A DNA stretch of 64,000 bases from Acanthosepion pharaonis (GCA_903632075.3 CAHIKZ030003348.1:1404001-1468000), one strand, 5' to 3'. Positions 21,729-32,620 are shown, counted from the first letter of the stretch. Notes: generated from the letters alone by a model not told the origin. A program made the numbers and translations.

Positions 21729-21999
21729 TGTTCTATATAAACAGGGCTCATTTTGTTATGTTTTCCTTGTTTGGAATACTCACGTGGGTGTCAAGACTAA
21801 CCTCACGCAACAGGATGTATCACACCTGTTTTATTGTCATAGTCACTGGCTGATGATGGAAAATATTTTACCTCAATTACTTTTTGTACTTGGCATGTTT
21901 TGAACCTCTCAAATTCCTGTTTGAATGACATTTCCCGGTTCATGTTACTTCTTTTTATTCATTTTCAATATCATTTTTATTATCAATGTTTCTTTCTGG
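21729..21999. other. Unassigned sequence
   Basis: Nothing recognised. Confidence 0.4.
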
Positions 22000-22155
22000 T
22001 TGAAGAATTTGCTACCGCAGAGATCTGTTATGTAACCTGGGGAGGATATCAAAATAATCCAGAATCTATACTGGCAATAAACTCTCTTGATATGGATAGG
22101 AAATTTATTCAGTAAATGTACAAAAATAGAAAGGGAAGTAAAGCAAGGATGTCTC
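22000..22155 (+). pseudogene. LINE reverse transcriptase fragment
   Basis: The frame reads like GG-YQ-NNPESILAINSL then FIQMYKNRKGSKARM (with a stop). It parallels the RT segment just after the ADYAKAFD motif in the element at 22756 (ISE, IIQ, YTKIEKG). It is joined abruptly at about 22155 to the 3' end of a different LINE. Confidence 0.55.
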
Positions 22156-22345
22156 GTTACATCCGACTTTCAACCGTAAGTTCTATGCTAACAACTTCTT
22201 CTTCCACAATTCACACTTGTGGAACTATCTTCTGGCATCTTGCATTCCATCCAACTTTGATGTTCAAAAATTTAAATGTAACGTCAATCATTATCTTCTG
22301 TCTTATTAATTTCTATTCTTTTATTGTTTTTTCCTACATCATAAT
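22156..22345 (+). pseudogene. LINE 3' end (LWNSLP family), uninterrupted
   Basis: The frame reads KFYANNFFFHNSHLWNYLL then SNFDVQKFKCNVNHYLL and a stop. This is the typical LWNSLP...F...V...LL C-terminus of several LINE clades. The sequence after the stop (ATTAATTTCTATTCTTTTATTG) is the intact equivalent of the site into which the LTR at 30393 inserted. Confidence 0.7.
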
Positions 22346-22755
22346 ATTTCTCACACTCAGTACCCCCCACCTTGCATTTTAATGGCTTTATTGACTTGCT
22401 TGGGGAAAAATGATTAAAAAAATGTCCCAGATATTTCAACTGTTTCCTATCCTCATTTTCACATACTCACTTGATGGGAGTCTCAAAATTCACTGTTGTT
22501 AATCGTTTCAAATCTCTTCTTCATATGTGATGAGAACTGTCATATAGATGATTAGATATTATAATCGGCGTTTAACACTGTTTTCTTTGTTTCGGACAAC
22601 ATTTTCATATCTCTCAATACTGTGTCTAGCTTCTGGACAATATCTTTCAGGGTTTTTGTGTTAATGTTCCCCAAAATCCTTTGCCCCACTCCTGTGAAAA
22701 TGAAGTGAACTCATTTTGACTTTGTATTGCTCTATTTACAAATGCAAATTTTTTT
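22346..22755. other. Unassigned sequence
   Basis: Nothing recognised. Confidence 0.4.
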
Positions 22756-22920
22756 TGCAGATTATGCAAAAGTGTTTGATAGAGTCAGAAAGAAATACTG
22801 GAACTGCTAGGAATCCTTGACATATTTGGAAAGGATATCAGAATAATCCAGGAAATATAGGTATTTGGAGAGAAAAGTAATTTAGTAAATATACAAAAAT
22901 AGAAAAGGGTATAAATAGGA
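22756..22920 (+). pseudogene. LINE reverse transcriptase fragment (DYAKVFDRV)
   Basis: Translates as DYAKVFDRVRKKYW, then GKDIRIIQ-like and YTKIEKGINR-like blocks with stops. D-Y-A-K-x-F-D is the conserved RT domain A motif. It passes without interruption into the tandem 3' end units, so the middle of the ORF has been deleted. Confidence 0.7.
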
Positions 22921-23620
22921 GAAGAATGAGTTTCTGTAAATGAATGACAGAACAGGGTATAGGAGAAATAACAAAAAAGACAAATTTTATTAAGAGTTAC
23001 AAAGGAGAGGAAATTGTGGAGAGCCATGATTGCCAACATCTTGAAGGAATATGGTACATAGAAAAAGAAGAATGAGTTTGTATAAATGGATGGCTGAACA
23101 GAGTTTAGGAGAAATAACAAACAAAATTTATGAAGACCTACTCATAACAAGAAAATGTGGAGGGCTATGATCGCCAACATCCTGAAGGGATATAACACAT
23201 AGAAGAAGAAGACGAATGAGTTTGTGTAAATGGATGGCAGAAAAAAGTTTAGGAGAAATAACAAACAAAATTCATGAAGAGCTACTCAGAAGAGGAAATT
23301 GTGGAGAGACATGATTGCTAATATCTTGAAGGGATATGGCACATAGAAAAAGAAGAATGTGTTTTTGTAAATAGATGGCAGAACAGAGTTTAGGAGAAAT
23401 AACAAACAAACAAAATTTATGAAGAGCTACTCAGAACAGGAAAATGTGGAGAGCCATGATTGCCAACATACTGAAGGGATATGGCATATAGAAGAAGAAT
23501 GAGTTTGTGTAAATGGATGGCAGAATGGTTTAGGAGAAATAATAGACAAAATTTACTTAGAGCTACAAAGGGGAGGAAATTGTGGAGAGCCGTGATCCCC
23601 AAAATCCAGAAAGAATGAAT
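22921..23620 (+). repeat. Five tandem units of a LINE 3' end
   Basis: Units of about 140 bp start near 22921, 23064, 23205, 23350 and 23491. Each encodes MSLCKWMAEQ-like, SLGEITNKIYEELLR-like and WRAMIANILKGYGT-like residues followed by AGAAGAAGAA. The unit is the last coding stretch plus the 3' tail of the LINE that begins at 22756. Units differ by point changes and by the number of GAA repeats in the junction. Confidence 0.82.
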
Positions 23621-25062
23621 GTCGAACATTCCTGTTTGTTGCATATTCTCAACATTTGGCAGTAGAACCATTTTCAAAATTGTTTGTATTTTTTCTGATG
23701 TTAAACTTTTTACATGTCTAAAGAAAAACCAATAAACATTTAATCTTGAAGGGAAACTTTATTCATTGTGAGTAGTGCAAGGTGGAGACAACTATGGTTG
23801 ACTTTGTAAGGTGAATATTTTTTATTATTTAGTTTTTAATTTCAAAAAAATGTGTATTCCAGCTTATTGAATTTGTAATTTAATTTTAAAAAATAATTAA
23901 CTCAATGCTTTAAGCTAAATTTCAAATGAGAAATTACATAGCTGTGTGTATGTTTTTTATTTGTATTTCCAATTTTGTTTGAAATCAAGATAATGTACAA
24001 AATATTTACTCTTAGGGGCCAATGTGGTATTATGGCAAAACAGACACTGCACTCAAATTTTACCCCAGACTGTCAAAGGTATCCAGGTTTGGTCTTGACC
24101 TAGGGTAACCTTCAGCCACTGAGTGCAGAAGTACATGACCTCACACCTGTATCTAGTACTGCAAGCATGAGAGGAAGAATGTTAGACAGATACATCTGTA
24201 AACAACCACCCCAGAGATGTTTAGGGCAGTCTCATACACACAACAAACGAAATGTCACATCTATGTATCAGACCTGGGGGTGATGTGGTAATAGAATTCC
24301 ACCACAGATTGGCTAAGAGTAACTGATGAGATTCTGGATTAAGTAAAATGTTAAGTAATGAATATTTATATCGTGTTAATTATTTTGTTAGTATACCCAC
24401 TTCATTATACCTAATTCAAGGTGGGGGGGTCTTAATAATTGAGTGGGATGGTCTGAATTTTGCTCAATATGCAACAAATGAGGATCTTTAATATGAGTAA
24501 GTTCAGGAAATAATTTAAAGAGTCTCAATCTGATGTAAAAAATAAACAATATGTTGTTAACTGGGGCAAGTAATGGCATGTTTTTAATGACTGCAAAATG
24601 AAACTGCTTTCTTTGAATTGTCAGATAGAACCTTTTCTGCCTTCTATCAGCTGATGCCATCATTGAAGAGAATGACTCATTTTACCTTCTTGAACTAACG
24701 TTTTTCACTGACATGAAGTGTAAAAATTATACTGAATCAATTGCTATGTCTACTGCTAGGAAAATTGTTTTTTTTTTTTTAGACAATTGGTCAAGTACTT
24801 CTCTCAAGAATGGTAAATGTCCCCCTGTCAATCTTTGCCACAGGCACTGGTGAGATTCTTTTCACACGGCCTCTCCAAGAACAAAAGAATGCAGACACTA
24901 TTTATGCAATTATGAGAAGAAAATGTGAAATGTTTACCTTTAAAAAAAATCATGAAATCACAGGATGCTAAACTTCTAACACAGACATTATACATATTCT
25001 CTATCTTCATTATTGTTGATTTTATAAATTTTTAAGCTGATTATAATATTCCTCATATATTT
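23621..25062. other. Unassigned sequence
   Basis: About 1.4 kb with no recognised element. The segment 24010-24340 is of moderate complexity and GC content (GCCAATGTGGTATTATGGC... to GGGGGTGATGTGG) and could be an old SINE, but I see no second copy. Short frames are not supported as genes. Confidence 0.45.
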
Positions 25063-25087
25063 GATATATACATATATATATATATAT

Positions 25088-25139
<52 letters not shown>
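25063..25139. repeat. (TA)n microsatellite
   Basis: Interrupted TA with TACATACATA. It replaces the extreme 5' end of the adjoining Helitron. Confidence 0.92.
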
Positions 25140-25147
<8 letters not shown>

Positions 25148-25908
25148 GGATGTGTGTGTGTAACAAATGCATGGTCGCAATTTTCAACGGATTTGCACCA
25201 AAATTTACATACACATGCTCCAATTTAGTGGGAAGGCCAAGATCAATGGTGCATTTCCCAACTCCCATCGATAGTAGAAATAATCGATTTTTTCATGCTT
25301 CTATGGCACTTTTCATGTAGTTTGTGGCCATTTTCTACTGGCCAGAGTGAGAGCCAATAGCTGGTTGCCACGAATAGGCAGGAAGATTCTATTGACCAGC
25401 GTGAGAGCCAACAGCTGACTGACACGAATATTAACTAGCATGCTAGCATGCAAAAAAAATTGATAGCTGCATTTGTCACAAGTGGGAAAAATTTAAATCT
25501 GCATGGCACTTTACTCCAATTGGCTCATTCGCTTGCTTAAACTCAACGTTGATTCTGATTCCGCAGAACTGGGTTGGTGTGAAAAAGTATTTGTTGTTAA
25601 TATTCTTTTTTCATTCAGTTTTTTCAGTTACGAGTCCTTATTTATAGCTGATCATTTTGTGTTCATTTTGTTTAGTTCTTTTTTTGTAACAGATTTAATG
25701 TTTAGTATAGAGCTTAGAAAAAAAATTTGCAGTGTGAGATAGGCAAGAAGTAAGGCATGTAGCAACATCAGCACAGCAAAGGGCACTCCTTTAAAAAAGG
25801 CAAGGAAGGGCAAAATATTTTAAGTCAAGTGATAGCGATTACTGTATGAGTCGTACAATTTTTGAATCAAACACGGGCAATGCCGGGCTATGCCGAACTA
25901 TGCTGCTA

Positions 25909-25909
<1 letters not shown>
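25140..25909 (+). mobile_element. Non-autonomous Helitron H2
   Basis: Homologous to H1 and H3 throughout. The 5' end has been replaced by TA microsatellite, so the TCTCTAT start is lost and the homology begins at AAAGCAGGATGTGTG. The 3' end is intact: CGGGCAATGCCGGGCTATGCC, then CTGCTAG at 25903-25909 followed by T and a new TA tract. Confidence 0.82.

Positions 25910-25968
<59 letters not shown>
25910..25968. repeat. (TA)n microsatellite
   Basis: TA run starting at the T of the Helitron 3' insertion site. Confidence 0.95.
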
Positions 25969-25971
<3 letters not shown>

Positions 25972-26375
25972 GCTATAGTTTCAAACATCTCAAAAGTACT
26001 TGACAGGGTTTTACAACCTGGTCTTCTTCACAAGTTGAAAGGTCATAGTATTTCTGGAACTAATTCAATCATTCTTATCAAATCATGAAGTGAAAGCTGT
26101 CCTGAATGGCCACTCTTCTAGTTGTTTTTGCAGTAATGCAGATGTCCCCCAGGGATCTATCCTTGGACTTATGCTGTTTCTAATTTTCATTAATGATCTT
26201 ACTGATAACATCAGTTCTCAACTCAGTATCTGTACTGATGATAAAACTATTTACTCCTGTCTTAGTAGTAAATCTGATCAATTCAATAAGGTCAAGTTGG
26301 TAGCTATTCTAAAAAATGACTTACGACTTACAATCTGCTGTAACCATTTGTATCTGCCCTGAATGAAATAGTCTA
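25969..26375 (+). pseudogene. LINE reverse transcriptase fragment
   Basis: Readable RT blocks: VLDRVLQPGLLHKLKGHSIS, MKAVLNGHSSSCFCSNADVPQGSILG (residues split by no indel) and LFLIFINDL, then ICTDDKTIYSCLSSKSDQFN. These are RT domains A to C of a Jockey/CR1-like LINE. The catalytic Y/F-A-D-D is changed to CTDD, and the frame before 26090 is broken. The minus-strand fragment at 29630 is from the same family. Confidence 0.78.
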
Positions 26376-26667
26376 GGATTTAAATGCAGACAACTTCATG
26401 TCATGAGCTATACAAATTTTTTTTCAGTTAGTTTGAATTTAGCACTGGTCACATTTGATTGGTTAATCACGGTAAAACATACAAGCCTCCTTTTAACTGT
26501 GTTTCTTTTTTTCGAAAAAGGAAGTATTCTGCTTTTGAAATTAAATTAATCTTTCACTCGCCAGTAATTTTCCCTAACCCGAGGCATCATATTTGTAGTG
26601 TTGAAACACTATTACTATTGTGTAGCATGTTTTTGCTTTAATCTCCTATAATAAATGATATTTATTA

Positions 26668-26670
<3 letters not shown>
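26376..26670. other. Unassigned sequence
   Basis: No recognised element. Includes a TTTTTTTCGAAAAAGG palindrome near 26506. Confidence 0.4.

Positions 26671-26739
<69 letters not shown>
26671..26739. repeat. (TA)n microsatellite
   Basis: About 65 bases of TA, directly before MITE 2. Confidence 0.95.
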
Positions 26740-26743
<4 letters not shown>

Positions 26744-26953
26744 GCATGTTTCATTAAATAATATAGACAAGTTTTGTCTATTTATTTTAAGTAAGTACCT
26801 TTCATATTGTCTGGTTTAAACATGTATCAATATAGTGATTTCCTTTTCGTCTTTCAACGATAATGTGATTAAGCTTTTCGGACAATATGAAAGGAACTTA
26901 CTTAAAACAAATCTCAAAACTTGTCTATATTATTTAATGAAACATGCATTAAT
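26740..26953. mobile_element. Foldback MITE 2
   Basis: Left arm about 26741-26812 (AATGCATGTTTCATTAAATA... to CCTTTCATATTGTC) and right arm about 26884-26951 are inverted repeats with small gaps. The loop is about 70 bp. It is non-coding and bounded on both sides by TA tracts. Confidence 0.87.
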
Positions 26954-26967
26954 GAAAATTGCTGCCT

Positions 26968-26969
<2 letters not shown>

Positions 26970-27010
<41 letters not shown>
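26970..27010. repeat. (TA)n microsatellite
   Basis: TA run separating MITE 2 from MITE 3. Confidence 0.95.
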
Positions 27011-27015
<5 letters not shown>

Positions 27016-27228
27016 TTTAAAAAGAAAAACAGACCACTTTATTTACCATTATAATAATTTATTTCACCAGAGTTCTTTTTAAAAGGACACTGGATCATCA
27101 GATAGCACTTCCAACAACGAAATGAAACGAAAGTGCTATCTGATGATCCAGCGTCCTTTTAAAAGGTCTCTTGTGAAATAAATTATTATAAAATTCTAAA
27201 AAGTGGTCTGTTTTTCTTTTGAATATTA
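27011..27228. mobile_element. Foldback MITE 3
   Basis: Arms 27011-27109 and 27128-27227 pair along nearly their whole length (AAAGAAAAACAGACCACTTT, ATAATAATTTATTTCAC, TTTTAAAAGGAC, CATCAGATAGCACTT). An 18-base loop sits between. It would form an almost complete hairpin. A TA tract lies on the left and another about 85 bp to the right. Confidence 0.9.
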
Positions 27229-27309
27229 GCTCTGGATTTGCATTGAGTTCTCAGGATTTCATCCTCCTTGGTATTACCCATACGGATTACCAAGTTCTTC
27301 ATCCTTAAC

Positions 27310-27311
<2 letters not shown>

Positions 27312-27352
<41 letters not shown>
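27312..27352. repeat. (TA)n microsatellite
   Basis: TA run. Confidence 0.95.
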
Positions 27353-27354
<2 letters not shown>

Positions 27355-27904
27355 TTAAGAATATGATTTCAACATGCTACATAAGATGTCTCATGTTTCA
27401 AAACAAGAGCCGAAAACTTCAATATAATTATTTGTTGAATTAAATTGAATTAAAGTAAGCTCTGTTCCATCTTCAAGCGAAATTTTTTTTTAAATAACTT
27501 ATTTCTGAAATTTATGTGTTTTAATAGCATATTCATAATTGAAATCAAAATTTCCATGGTAACAGCCAGGGCGATTGTTTAAATAGGTGGGGATGTTGTG
27601 TGTTAATAATTTGTATCAGTATAGAGTTACATTCATAGATGTCAAGTCAGGGTAAGGTGGGGGTGTCTAAATTTAAAATGGAAGATGTTTTCGCCTCGTC
27701 TGGTTTACGTGTCTATGGAAATTTATTTATTTTTTTTATTTAATTTCTTTATGAAAGGGTTTTGTGTATATAAAAAAAACAAAAAAAAACTGCCGTAACA
27801 TTTGTTTTTTGACGACTTCATAAAGGGTTATCATTTTTTGTAGGGTATTTAAACTATTTATTTGGGCTATGGATTATAAAAATTATTTTATTGTATGTTT
27901 GTTA
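27353..27904. other. Unassigned AT-rich sequence, possible PLE 3' region
   Basis: It follows the coding remnant at 27905-28140 on the minus strand, so it may be the 3' part of that PLE. On the minus strand near 27690-27710 there is CCAGACGAGGCGAAAACATC, which is only a faint hammerhead resemblance. No terminal repeat could be defined. Confidence 0.35.
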
Positions 27905-28140
27905 AGCTAATTATTCAATGCAAAAATTTGGTGATGTTGGCAAAAAACCGTTAACTCATGTCTATTGTTTAATAGATTTTTATTATTTAGAAACTTAATA
28001 ATGTGCAGTTTCTCATGGAGGCATATAGGGCATGGGTCATCCCAAGTTTTACAAGTTCTAGTCCTGTTTATAATTTTCCATTTTACTTTAGGTGTCCTAT
28101 TTATTTCCTTCAAATGCCATCAGAGAAAAAATCATGGTGA
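27905..28140 (-). pseudogene. Penelope-like endonuclease C-terminal remnant
   Basis: The minus strand reads RTPKVKWKIINRTRTC, then CPICLHEKLHIIKF, NNRHELTVFCQHH and a short tail to a stop. The block C-x-x-C-L-x-E-K...I followed by L-N-x-R-x-E-L...C-x-H matches the conserved cysteine/histidine segment at the end of many PLE GIY-YIG proteins. The upstream frame is lost. It is a different PLE lineage from 10235 and 12630. Confidence 0.6.
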
Positions 28141-28463
28141 AACAATTACTTATTAATTTTTAACACAAACAAGGAAATACACTTGACAGTACTAAAATGG
28201 AGAAGAAAATTGGTGCATAATTGAAATATAAAATCATCTTTGATCAAAGTTTAGAAAATCAATTGAATTTGTAAAATTAAAAATGAATAAAATTGATAAA
28301 CAAACCTGAAAAAGCACCAGGAATAGATCAGAAGAGAAAATGAAAAAAATATTAATGTCCTCCCAAAAAAGATTAGTGGTTGGGTTTTATGGCATATCAA
28401 CCACTGTAGGTCATTTAATGCTAAATTAAGTTTATATATATATATATTAAATATACAGTACAA
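28141..28463. other. Unassigned AT-rich sequence
   Basis: AT-rich with a very short TA run near 28435. Nothing recognised. Confidence 0.4.
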
Positions 28464-28563
28464 TTTAAACGTATAGCTGGCAACATTATTTTTTTCCAAA
28501 AAAACGTATAGCTGGCAACATTATTGTTTCAGAAACAACAAGCTGGCAACATTATTTTTCTGA
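28464..28563 (+). repeat. Short tandem of AGCTGGCAACATTATT
   Basis: The word AGCTGGCAACATTATT occurs three times, near 28475, 28508 and 28540, with partly shared ACGTAT flanks. Confidence 0.85.
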
Positions 28564-28587
28564 AAACACCATCTGAGGCCTTCCTTG

Positions 28588-28682
28588 CTGTTGGACGTAG
28601 TTTATCGTCATACCCAGGACGCGGATGTAGTTTATTCCCATACCCAGGACGCGGATGTAGTTTATTGTCATACACAGGACGT
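28588..28682 (+). repeat. 30-bp tandem, three units
   Basis: ACGTAGTTTAT/GCGGATGTAGTTTATT followed by CATACCCAGGAC repeats with a 30-bp period (28591, 28621, 28651). Related single copies occur near 5715 (inverted), 39835 and 62650, often beside family B. It may be the repeated 5' part of that family. Confidence 0.85.
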
Positions 28683-29610
28683 ACCAAAAAAGAAGAGGAA
28701 CAAACGAAATACTTCTTTTGGTAACAAAACCTTGGTATTCTCAGTTTCGTTGTGACTGCTTCGACATTCTTACGCAAGTGCTGAAACTCTACTCTATGCA
28801 AAATGTCAAACCAGTTCACGCAGGATTGTCAATCAAATGCTGGCTAATGGCAGAATCCAATGCTGATTGAACTATGCAACTTACCCTTATATAGTCTGAA
28901 ACATTCTGGTTGATTTTCATAACCAGGTGTAAACTGGTCCAAGCTACATAATCAACATCATAACAACATTTAAAATAAATACACATCAGAATTATTTGAA
29001 AATGGGTGAGCCCTATCCTAAAAAGTGTAGGAATATTATTATTATTATAAATAAATAAAAATAGAATATAAAATAACAATAATAATAAAAATTATAAATA
29101 AAATAAAACAATAACATGAAAACGTTGTATAGAATAAATTAAATAAAAAATTAAAATAATAAAATACTCCTGGCATGCAACAAAAACTGTTCCTACCGGA
29201 GATATGGACATCCCACAAAAAGACATTAAATTTAATCTCTTCACCATGAACCTTCATACGGACAACATGTGTCCGACTTCTCTGTGATATGGCTTGTAAT
29301 ACTACAGAGTAAATTCTCTTTTATAACATGTACCATAAAACATTTGTAACCTAAAAAATACATACACAATACACACAAAATATAAATAAATTCTATGAAA
29401 GTACCATAAAATTTATCATGCTTTTCCTGTTATTTCTGTATGTTTTATTTTCTGCCAAGTATGCTTTTATCTCCGTAAACATGCAGCTAATTTCTACTGC
29501 TATGATGTGAGTGAATCACCCACAACATTACGGGGATGGTTGAGGTGTATAAAAAAACAACCTCTTCACCAACTGAAAAATGGAAACAGTTCTTGTAGAA
29601 AAAGCAACCC
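28683..29610. other. Unassigned sequence
   Basis: Mixed to AT-rich DNA. 29030-29165 is rich in TAA/ATA trinucleotides. No element recognised. Confidence 0.45.
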
Positions 29611-29860
29611 ACAATTATATGAGGTCCTTTTAAAGACCAATGGTCAGGTTAACTTTGTCAGCATTGCCTGATTTACTATTGAGACAGGAGTTAATGGCAG
29701 TGTCATCTGCAAAGATTTCTACTTGAGAATTGATGACATCAGGAAGATCCTTAAGATCAGAAACAGTGTAGGACCCAGGAATAGAGTCTTGGAGAACACT
29801 AGCGTTTGTATGAAAGGAACTGGAAGAGAACCTGTTCAAAGGAATTAATTGATTTTTGAA
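29611..29860 (-). pseudogene. LINE reverse transcriptase fragment
   Basis: The minus strand contains LPDVINSQVEIFADDTAINSCLNSKSG, the RT domain C region with an intact F-A-D-D, preceded by ASVLQDSIPGSYTVSDLKDL, where P-Q-G-S-I-L-G has decayed. It is the same family as 25969-26375 and is truncated on both sides. Confidence 0.75.
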
Positions 29861-30149
29861 CTGCTTTTCTGTTTCAAAATTGACTTATTTCAGTTATGTT
29901 TTGTTTTATTTTATCATAACTAATTTACCTCTTTGGAAAATGTTGTAACAGTAGATAGAAATATGTGACACAAAAAAACAGTTGCACATTAGAATAGAAG
30001 AACATGTCATTATAAACCCGTGTATGGTAGTGCGTTAGAACAAATGAAACATGTTAGCTTCAGTCACTTTCCCATATAATATGTATATATATAATATACC
30101 TTTCCTGTACCGTTTCTATAAATACTTTTATGGTAATTGGTCTAATGCA
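29861..30149. other. Unassigned AT-rich sequence
   Basis: Nothing recognised. Confidence 0.4.
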
Positions 30150-30392
30150 TTTTTCTATATGGTACCTAGACTTTAAGAATTTAAGTGCAGCACCAGATTG
30201 GCGGCAAGATCACATTGGTGACTGCTGAAATGGCTAAATCTAACCATAAGTTCTATGGTAACTGTTTCTTTTTGCACACTTCTTGCTTGTGGAAATCTCT
30301 TCCAGCTTCTTGCTTCCCAATTGACTTTGATTGTGAAAACTTTAGATGCAATGATTATCATTATCTTTTGTCTTCTTAATTTCTATGCTTTC
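30150..30392 (+). pseudogene. LINE 3' end (LWNSLP family), left of LTR insertion
   Basis: Reads HKFYGNCFFLHTSCLWKSLP then ASCFPIDFDCENFRCNDYHYLL and a stop at about 30379. It is homologous to 22156-22345. The 3' untranslated part is split by the solo LTR after CTTTC and resumes at 30862. Confidence 0.75.
30388..30392 (+). other. 5-bp target-site duplication, left
   Basis: CTTTC, repeated at 30862-30866 immediately after the LTR. Confidence 0.9.
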
Positions 30393-30861
30393 TGTTACGG
30401 GACCTTACCCATAATAACATAATGGACTATTCCATACGTAATAAATACTGCACCTCAAGAGGAAGCAGAGAGTTCAGCCTGAAGTCTGGAGCAAAGTCAT
30501 TTATACGGGTTCAAAGGGCATATTTCTGGCCGAGTCGGCGGGCACGGAGATCCCACGTTAATTCGACCTTGTGCCACATGATGCCCTCGTGTGGGGGGTG
30601 ACTAAATACTGTTCAGTCTGAAGTCTGGAGTCAAAAGTCAAAGCGAGCGAGTCAGTCAGTCAGTCGAGTCAGAGGCAGTCCGAAACGGAGTCGCGTTCAG
30701 ACAATTACTACTAAACTTGATTGTTCATACTAACACTTTCTACCTCTCTGTATATATTCCTGTTTATAATATATCTGTGTTATTCCATATCCGTATTCGA
30801 GTTCTTCTTTATTGGTTCTACCTTGGACTATCACCGTGGTACAAGGAACCGGACCAGAACA
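30393..30861 (+). mobile_element. Solo LTR 1 (469 bp)
   Basis: Begins TGTTACGGGACC and ends CCGGACCAGAACA, giving the TGTT...AACA termini expected of an LTR. It is flanked by the perfect 5-bp duplication CTTTC. An AATAAATACTGC polyadenylation-like word lies near 30447. GC content is higher than in the surroundings, with several CpG-containing GAGTC/AGTC repeats at 30645-30690. No internal retroviral-type coding region is present, so this is the product of LTR-LTR recombination. A Ty3/Gypsy or BEL origin fits the 5-bp duplication but cannot be fixed. Confidence 0.9.
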
Positions 30862-30942
30862 CTTTCATTGTTCTTACTCCTTAATAATGTTTTTCTTATA
30901 TTCTTTCTGTTGTAGCATATCTATGGACAATGATCGGTATGT
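30862..30942 (+). pseudogene. LINE 3' end, right of LTR insertion
   Basis: CTTTCATTGTTCTTACTCC continues the interrupted 3' untranslated region. The uninterrupted relative at 22315 reads TTCTTTTATTGTTTTTTCC. Confidence 0.65.
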
Positions 30943-31224
30943 TCCCATTCACATAAATACAGTAGCAAATACTGTATGTTGGTCTGCTGTTGGAGATTCA
31001 TCTCTAGCTGTACTCATCAAACTCTCTGCCTCCGGGCAGAGAGGATCTCCAGACAAGGTTATGTCGAAGGGCAGAGTTTAATCTCGAGAAACAGCTACTG
31101 AATCTATCGGCTCAGATACCCCACATCAAATTCGGCCTTGTGCCACACCCATCTGACCATGTGGGGCAGGTGGTAGATATCCTGCATTTAGTGATTCATT
31201 GTGGAGTTCACTTGACTCACTTCT
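30943..31224 (+). repeat. Family D dispersed repeat, left half
   Basis: Shares TTCCCATTCACATAAATACAGTAG, TGGTCTGCTGTTGGAGATTCAT and GAGTTCACTTGACTCACTTCT with 20288-20386. It contains an extra central segment (about 31010-31185, with CTGCCTCCGGGCAGAGAGG) absent from the other copy. It is interrupted at TCACTTCT by family B. Confidence 0.72.
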
Positions 31225-31664
31225 GGCATCCAGCAGTAAGGCCTCTGATCAGAAGATTTTGAGGAGCATGGAACCATCTCTTAATTTCTGGTGTTTCTAG
31301 GTCCATCCTGACTCAAGGTGGTAGCACCTGTTAGGGCCCCAACTATGGGCAAATAGTTAACTCCTAAAACTGGGGTCAAAACACTATTAAAGTGTAAAAA
31401 TAGGTTTTAATACCAGAAATACTTTGTAAAAAATTTATTACAAGCAATAATTTTTTGAAAAAAAATATTACCAGCAATAAATTTTGGAAAAAAAAAATAC
31501 CAGCGATACATTTTTGAAGGAAAAATATTACCAGAAATAGTTTTTTTGAAAAAACAAAATATTACCAGCAATAAAAATTGTGTTGGCATTAAATAACCCA
31601 TTGAGGTTGATATGCTACAAAACAAAACAAACCAAACCAAACCAAACCAAACCAAACCAAACCA
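31225..31664 (+). mobile_element. Family B retroposon, copy 3, with target duplication
   Basis: A 440-bp insertion bounded by the 8-bp direct repeat TCACTTCT (31217-31224 and 31665-31672). It starts GGCATCCAGCAGTAAGGCC and ends in a pentanucleotide tail of about eight AACCA units. The tail and duplication are signs of target-primed reverse transcription. The host copy at 20379 keeps the empty site. It contains the usual ATTACCAGCAATA reiteration and no coding frame. Confidence 0.9.
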
Positions 31665-31805
31665 TCACTTCTAGCAGTTGACTACTTCTTCTATGCACCA
31701 CTGGCAAATCTTATATATGTTGTTCTTGTCCTAAGTATTATCATTCATTACCAACATCTGTTTGATTATTCTATTCAGTAACCTTCCCTAGGTTATAACC
31801 CTTTC
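31665..31805 (+). repeat. Family D dispersed repeat, right half
   Basis: TCACTTCTAGCAGTTGACTAC through CTATTCAGTAACCTTCCCTA, continuing the copy interrupted at 31224. Confidence 0.8.
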
Positions 31806-32362
31806 ACACACAGTAAGTAACACTCTGCGTGTTAGTTGCTTTGTTGTCTTGCTTGGGGTGAAAAGATTATAAAAAAAAACATAAGTATCTCAAAGTTACC
31901 AAAAAACTGCAGAATTTTACAATGCAAAATGTTTGTGCAACTGTAATTAGCAATGCACATCAACTGATGGTATGTTGCATTCATATTACAGGCAGTGAAA
32001 TGTGCAACAGAAATGTCATTAGAGTACATTTATTCACTGTGTTCTTAATTTAATTAAATAAAAAATTAAAATTAATGTGTGAATTAAATTTATGCTTTGG
32101 GCTAATTTCCCAAGGAAGAATTATATTAAAATTGTTCATGCACAATTATTGAAGTATCTTTTCCTCATTTAGATAGTTGAACAAGAAATTGGGACTCATT
32201 CTTGATACGTCTGTTAGCTCCAGACAAAAAATGTGACATAGAAATTTACAGGCGCATAGGAATAGTGAAAGATGACTTCCAAAAATTAAACAAAGTATTA
32301 AACAATAAGAAAAATTCATTAAAAACACAAAAAAAAGACAGTGTTGAAATGCTACGTAATAT
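31806..32362. other. Unassigned AT-rich sequence
   Basis: No element recognised. Short frames lack domain features. Confidence 0.42.
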
Positions 32363-32620
32363 CAGTCTTCTATTACCATATTCACAATGTTTCGGCCATT
32401 GTATACTCTATGATTGGAATTTCGAACTGAACCCTTTATTTCATTATTTATCGTTCTAGTTGCATGTGCCATGATTCTTTTGGATATCACAATATCAGTT
32501 ATCTCCCTTTAACTCAACTCTCCAAATTTTGTTCATTTCAGCTGTAGCCAGGTATTGAACTCACAACTCTTTCGGTCAAGTCACTGGATTCAACCAACGC
32601 TTTTATCTACTGGGCCATGT
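32363..32620 (-). mobile_element. tRNA-headed hammerhead-bearing repeat, S2
   Basis: Minus-strand copy with its head at the right (B-box-like GAGTTCAATACC near 32553 and A-box-like GGCCCAGTAGATAAAAGC near 32610). The hammerhead segment near 32380-32420 keeps GGCC-GAAAC but has lost the CTGAAGAAGGC half. It faces S3 head to head. Confidence 0.75.

Noticed and set aside
27690..27712. Third class of hammerhead motif downstream of the PLE at 27905
   Set aside because: The candidate CAGACGA...GGCGAAAAC lacks the invariant U4 and has no paired helix II. The resemblance is too weak.
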